Positions 58,772 to 64,000 of a DNA stretch of 64,000 nt are shown here, one piece after another. The translations under genes and the position numbers were made by a program. Every line of letters begins with the position of its first letter. Position 1 is the stretch's first letter. The notes under the pieces are model-generated. The model did not search any database. It was not told the DNA's origin and saw only the letters and a program-made list of their open reading frames with translations. The DNA is from Bradyrhizobium sp. WBOS07 (GTDB lineage Bacteria; Pseudomonadota; Alphaproteobacteria; Rhizobiales; Xanthobacteraceae): contig NZ_CP029008.1 of assembly GCF_024585165.1 (NCBI RefSeq), forward strand, positions 1,116,001-1,180,000, given 5' to 3'.

Positions 58772-59206
58772 ATGCCACGCCATCATCAGAAAAAGAGTTC
58801 CGCACCCGGCGGCGGCTCGCAGCGCCAGTTGCGCGTCGGCGAGCAGGTTCGCCACGCGATGGCCGATATTCTGGCGCAAGGCAACGTGCATGATGCGGAT
58901 CTCGAAGGTCACATCATCACCGTGCCGGAGGTGCGGATGTCGCCCGACCTGAAGCTCGCGACGGTCTACGTGATGCCGCTCGGTGGCCGCGACACCGAGA
59001 TCGTCCTCGCTGCGCTCGCACGCAACAAGAAGTTCCTGCGCGGCGAAGTCGCGCGGCGCGTTAACCTGAAATTTGCACCCGACATTCGCTTCCGCGTCGA
59101 CGAACGATTCGACGAAGCGGAACGGATCGAGAAGCTTTTGCGAACACCTGCGGTGCAGAAGGATCTGGAACAGGATCCGGCGACGGATCGGGAAGAAGAA
59201 CGATGA
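58772..59206 (+). CDS. rbfA: Ribosome-binding factor A
   Basis: RbfA is a KH-fold 30S maturation and cold-adaptation factor. The 144-residue protein has [40 protein letters not shown] and [20 protein letters not shown], all standard. ATG 58772 is chosen over the in-frame GTG at 58760, which lies in GAGGTG, the probable ribosome site. The stop overlaps the truB start. Confidence 0.96.
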   Translation: MPRHHQKKSSAPGGGSQRQLRVGEQVRHAMADILAQGNVHDADLEGHIITVPEVRMSPDLKLATVYVMPLGGRDTEIVLAALARNKKFLRGEVARRVNLKFAPDIRFRVDERFDEAERIEKLLRTPAVQKDLEQDPATDREEER

Positions 59207-60336
59207 CGATGGACCCGGCTCACGACACGATCAGCGGCGAACAGGCCGATCAGCGCGACGTGCAGAAAAATAATCTTGCGGACGATAATTTCGCAGGCTT
59301 GGGCGGCAATTCGGAGCCGCATCACGAGCCGCGCCGCGTCAACAACGATCCGCGCGCCAAGCAGCAGAAGGGCAACCAGGTCCGCCGCGACCGGCGCGAC
59401 GTCCACGGCTGGGTCGTGCTCGACAAGCCGATCGGCATGACCTCGACGCAGGCGGTTGCGGTGCTCAAGCGCCTGTTCAACGCCAAGCGCGCCGGCCACG
59501 CCGGCACGCTCGATCCGCTCGCCTCGGGGGGCCTGCCGATCGCGCTCGGGGAGGCCACCAAGACCGTTCCCTTCGTCATGGACGGCCGGAAGCGCTACCA
59601 GTTCACGGTGTGCTGGGGCGAGGAGCGCGATACCGACGACATCGAGGGCCGGGTGACCGCGACCTCGGACCAACGCCCGACCCGGGAGGCCATCCTGGCT
59701 CTGCTGCCCCGCTTCACCGGGGTGATCGAGCAGATCCCGCCGCGCTATTCCGCAATCAAGGTCCAGGGCGAGCGCGCCTACGATCTCGCCCGCGACGGCG
59801 AGGTCGTGGAACTGGCCCCCCGTCCGGTCGAGATTCACCATTTAACCCTTGTGGATCAACCGGATAACGACCACGCCGTGTTCGAGGCCGAATGCGGCAA
59901 GGGCACCTATGTCCGCGCGCTGGCCCGCGATATGGGCCGAATTCTCGGCACTTATGGCCATATCTGCGCGCTCCGGCGGACCCTGGTCGGCCCATTTGGC
60001 GAAAACGACATGATTCCGCTGGATCAGCTGGAGGCTTTGTGCGATAGAGCCGCGTCCGGCGAGGGCAGCCTCGCCGACGCGCTTTTGCCCGTTGAGACCG
60101 CGCTGGACGACATCCCGGCACTGGCCGTCACTCGGGCTGATGCGGCAAGGCTCCATCGGGGCCAGGCCGTTTTGTTGCGCGGACGGGATGCGCCCACTTG
60201 TAGCGGCACAGTCTATGTCACGGTGGCAGGCCGGCTTCTCGCGCTTGCTGAAGTCGGCAATGGCGAAATCATCCCCAAGCGTGTGTTCAACCTGACCGGC
60301 CTGACTGCCAGCCCCGGTCGCAACGAGAGAAATTGA
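59203..60336 (+). CDS. truB: tRNA pseudouridine(55) synthase TruB
   Basis: TruB isomerises U55 in the T loop of tRNAs. The 377-residue protein has the catalytic Asp in [19 protein letters not shown] (about residue 105) and the PUA-like C-terminal domain. The N-terminal 65 residues are a polar, Arg/Asn/Gln-rich extension absent from enterobacterial TruB; the conserved part begins [20 protein letters not shown]. Its start overlaps the rbfA stop, and rpsO follows immediately. Confidence 0.96.
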   Translation: MTMDPAHDTISGEQADQRDVQKNNLADDNFAGLGGNSEPHHEPRRVNNDPRAKQQKGNQVRRDRRDVHGWVVLDKPIGMTSTQAVAVLKRLFNAKRAGHAGTLDPLASGGLPIALGEATKTVPFVMDGRKRYQFTVCWGEERDTDDIEGRVTATSDQRPTREAILALLPRFTGVIEQIPPRYSAIKVQGERAYDLARDGEVVELAPRPVEIHHLTLVDQPDNDHAVFEAECGKGTYVRALARDMGRILGTYGHICALRRTLVGPFGENDMIPLDQLEALCDRAASGEGSLADALLPVETALDDIPALAVTRADAARLHRGQAVLLRGRDAPTCSGTVYVTVAGRLLALAEVGNGEIIPKRVFNLTGLTASPGRNERN

Positions 60337-60338
60337 CG

Positions 60339-60608
60339 ATGTCGATTGCCGCAGAACGCAAAGCGGAAGTCATCAAGACGAATGCCACCAAAGCCGGCGA
60401 CACCGGCTCGCCCGAGGTCCAGGTCGCGATCCTGTCGGAACGCATCAACAACCTCACCAGCCATTTCAAGACCCACGTGAAGGACAACCATTCGCGTCGC
60501 GGCCTCTTGAAGCTGGTCTCGACCCGCCGCTCGCTCCTCGACTATCTCAAGAAGAAGGACGAGGCGCGGTACAAGGCGCTGCTCGAGAAGCACAATATTC
60601 GTCGTTAA
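60339..60608 (+). CDS. rpsO: 30S ribosomal protein S15
   Basis: S15 binds 16S rRNA helix 22 and nucleates the platform. The 89-residue protein starts [20 protein letters not shown] and shows [20 protein letters not shown] and the helix [23 protein letters not shown] 60339 is chosen over the in-frame ATG at 60333 because GAGAGAA is then 7 bases upstream. The order truB-rpsO-pnp is conserved. A strong hairpin follows directly. Confidence 0.98.
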   Translation: MSIAAERKAEVIKTNATKAGDTGSPEVQVAILSERINNLTSHFKTHVKDNHSRRGLLKLVSTRRSLLDYLKKKDEARYKALLEKHNIRR

Positions 60609-60615
60609 GAGTTCC

Positions 60616-60638
60616 TGCGCGCGCCCTTGGCGCGCGTT
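60616..60638 (+). terminator. rpsO: Intrinsic terminator after rpsO
   Basis: CGCGCGCC and GGCGCGCG form a perfect 8-bp stem with a 3-base loop, followed by TTTT. In other bacteria this position allows partial read-through into pnp. Confidence 0.8.
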
Positions 60639-60663
60639 TTCGCACGCGGTTTCGAACGAAGGC

Positions 60664-60682
60664 GCTTATTTTAAGCTTTTTT
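60664..60682 (+). terminator. Weak second terminator after rpsO
   Basis: GCTTA / TAAGC (5 bp) with a 3-base T loop, followed by six T residues. The short stem makes it uncertain. Confidence 0.35.
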
Positions 60683-60753
60683 AGATCGAGGCTGCGCGCG
60701 CGTCGAATGCGGGCCCAAAGCGCGATAAGAATCGCACTTTGGTTTGTTGTTTG

Positions 60754-60800
60754 AGCATGATCTTTACGGAAAACCGCTTCACGCTGTTCCGGATCATGCT
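60754..60800. repeat. Palindromic repeat of the AGCATGATC type
   Basis: AGCATGATC (60754) is inverted as GATCATGCT (60800), with the inner pair CGGAA / TTCCG. The same hairpin design is frequent between Rhizobiales genes. It lies in the rpsO-pnp gap. Confidence 0.8.
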
Positions 60801-60953
60801 TGAGTGACGGCCGGCATCCGGGGCATGAAGGGCGAAGACCGAAGGTTCGGTGTTCGTGTTCGTGCCGACTGACAGTCCAGCAGCAATCCGGCGGCTGGGC
60901 ACAACGGGCAAGGCGCCCGTATGACCCGAAAGGATGGACGCCATCCGACATCC

Positions 60954-61027
60954 AAAAACCATGGCAGGATCGCAGGACGCTGATCATCCGCTCCGATCAG
61001 CGTCCCGCAATCTTGCGCATGGTTTTT
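60954..61027 (+). ncRNA. Long pnp leader hairpin (possible RNase III site)
   Basis: The arm 60954-60985 pairs with 60995-61027: outer AAAAACCATG with CATGGTTTTT and inner GGACGCTGATC with GATCAGCGTCC, around a 9-base loop. About 33 base-pair positions contain one bulge, two mismatches and one G-U. A smaller stem GGATGG/CCATCC precedes it at 60932-60946. The remaining gap to pnp at 61078 has no gene. Confidence 0.75.
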
Positions 61028-61077
61028 GTTTTTCGAGAGCCGTCCCCTCTTTCGAGAACCCATGAAAGAAGACCTCT

Positions 61078-63234
<2,157 letters not shown>

Positions 63235-63264
63235 GCCTCGCTACTTATCAATCAGAAGCACGAA

Positions 63265-63289
63265 GGGCGGCCGAGAGGCCGCCCTTTTT
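63265..63289 (+). terminator. pnp: Intrinsic terminator after pnp
   Basis: GGGCGGCC and GGCCGCCC form a perfect 8-bp stem with a GAGA loop, followed by five T residues, 31 bases after the pnp stop codon. It ends the rimP-pnp operon. Confidence 0.93.
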
Positions 63290-63441
63290 GTTGCTGGTTC
63301 CGCCGGCGTCATCGGACGGGCGATGTGCGATTCCGTCGCAGCATCGACGTGGCTGCGATCGAACCCGGGACGATTGCCGCTGCGTACCTGATTTGACCGC
63401 CGTGCGCTTCATCAGCGGATCGTCCCAGACAGGAGAACCAC

Positions 63442-64000
63442 ATGTCATCCATATCCCGGCGCCGTCTCATACTCGCAACGACCGGCCTCGTCGTGGCTGC
63501 CGCCGCCCCACGCATGGCCTTTGCCCAGGCCGCGGCGGCGCCCGCAGGCCCATTCAAGCTCGATCCGCTGGCCTATCCGGCGAACGCGCTGGAACCGCAC
63601 ATTGATGCCAAGACGATGGAGATCCATCACGGCCGCCACCACCAGGCGTTCATCACGAACCTGAACAATTTCGCAAAGGACAATCCGCAGATCGCGGACA
63701 AATCGATCGGCGAAGTGCTGGGCAATCTCGGCGCCGTGCCGGAGGCGATCCGCACCGGCGTTCGCAACAGCATGGGCGGCCACGCCAACCACACGATGTT
63801 CTGGCAGATCATGGGGCCGAATGGCGGCAAGCCGGAAGGTGCCCTGCTTGCCGCGATCGACGGCGATCTCGGCGGCATGGAGAAGCTGCAAGCGGACTTC
63901 AACGCCGCCGGCGGGCGCGTGTTCGGCTCGGGCTGGGTATTCGTGACCGTCAGCAAGGATGGCAAGCTCACGATCGAAACGCGGCCCAACCAGGACAATC
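63442..64000 (+). CDS. Fe/Mn superoxide dismutase, Tat-exported (partial)
   Basis: The frame runs off the right window edge with 186 residues visible. The N-terminus MSSISRRRLILATTGLVVAA is a twin-arginine signal (RRR followed by a hydrophobic run and cleavage near AFA-QA, residue 29), so the enzyme should be folded in the cytoplasm and exported to the periplasm. The dismutase part begins FKLDPLAYPANALEPHIDAK. Metal-ligand His lie in MEIHHGRHHQAF and GGHANHTMFWQIM; the third and fourth ligands would be past the window end. AGGAGAACC precedes the ATG. Metal preference (Fe or Mn) is not decidable. Confidence 0.93.
   Translation, partial: MSSISRRRLILATTGLVVAAAAPRMAFAQAAAAPAGPFKLDPLAYPANALEPHIDAKTMEIHHGRHHQAFITNLNNFAKDNPQIADKSIGEVLGNLGAVPEAIRTGVRNSMGGHANHTMFWQIMGPNGGKPEGALLAAIDGDLGGMEKLQADFNAAGGRVFGSGWVFVTVSKDGKLTIETRPNQDN

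Overview
The window is a high-GC alphaproteobacterial chromosome segment. Gene order, protein sequences and the style of intergenic repeats point to Bradyrhizobium or a close relative in the Nitrobacteraceae. This is an inference from recognised families, not a database match. The sequence covers a likely replication-origin neighbourhood and the large translation, envelope and RNA-metabolism cluster downstream of it. Most genes, and all the core ones, run on the + strand. No rRNA, tRNA, insertion sequence, prophage or CRISPR array was seen.

Layout. 1-2.6 kb: the end of a dienelactone hydrolase, a hypothetical protein, a polysaccharide-export lipoprotein and a small membrane protein. 2.7-15 kb: the replication block rpsT, dnaA, dnaN, recF, gyrB, with a roughly 1.2 kb non-coding, GANTC-rich stretch before dnaA. 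Two things interrupt the block: a DUF559 nuclease gene bounded by inverted repeats (between dnaN and recF), and a pair of related secreted proteins built from a repeated GW-containing module (between recF and gyrB). 15-20 kb: a MurA whose catalytic Cys is Asp, and an overlapping MATE / DUF2867 / chromene-carboxylate isomerase unit. 20-37 kb: a mixed metabolic and accessory region with barstar, FUSC exporter, MmgE/PrpD, serine hydrolase with a membrane-anchored AraC regulator, pirin, purC, an ABC membrane domain without ATPase, aldehyde dehydrogenase, a second serine hydrolase, acyl-CoA synthetase and adenosine kinase.

36-51 kb: murJ, trpS, a UspA protein, a NifU-type Fe-S protein, then the compact series tsaB-rimI-fur-HAD-miaB-phoH-ybeY-corC-lnt, followed by an XRE regulator, an M20 peptidase and trmB. 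Many of these genes overlap by a few bases. They serve tRNA modification, rRNA maturation and envelope lipoprotein synthesis. 52.5-63.3 kb: rimP-nusA-ylxR-infB-rbfA-truB-rpsO-pnp, the classic transcription, translation-initiation and RNA-decay operon. Its leader carries a good sigma70-type promoter and an intrinsic terminator, and the rpsO-pnp gap carries a long hairpin like an RNase III target. The window ends inside a Tat-exported Fe/Mn superoxide dismutase.

At least seven kinds of short palindromic repeats occupy the intergenic gaps. The signals most worth checking are the GANTC cluster and short leader ORF before dnaA, the repeat-bounded DUF559 gene, the GW-module secreted protein pair, MurA Asp119, and the rimP and pnp leader structures.
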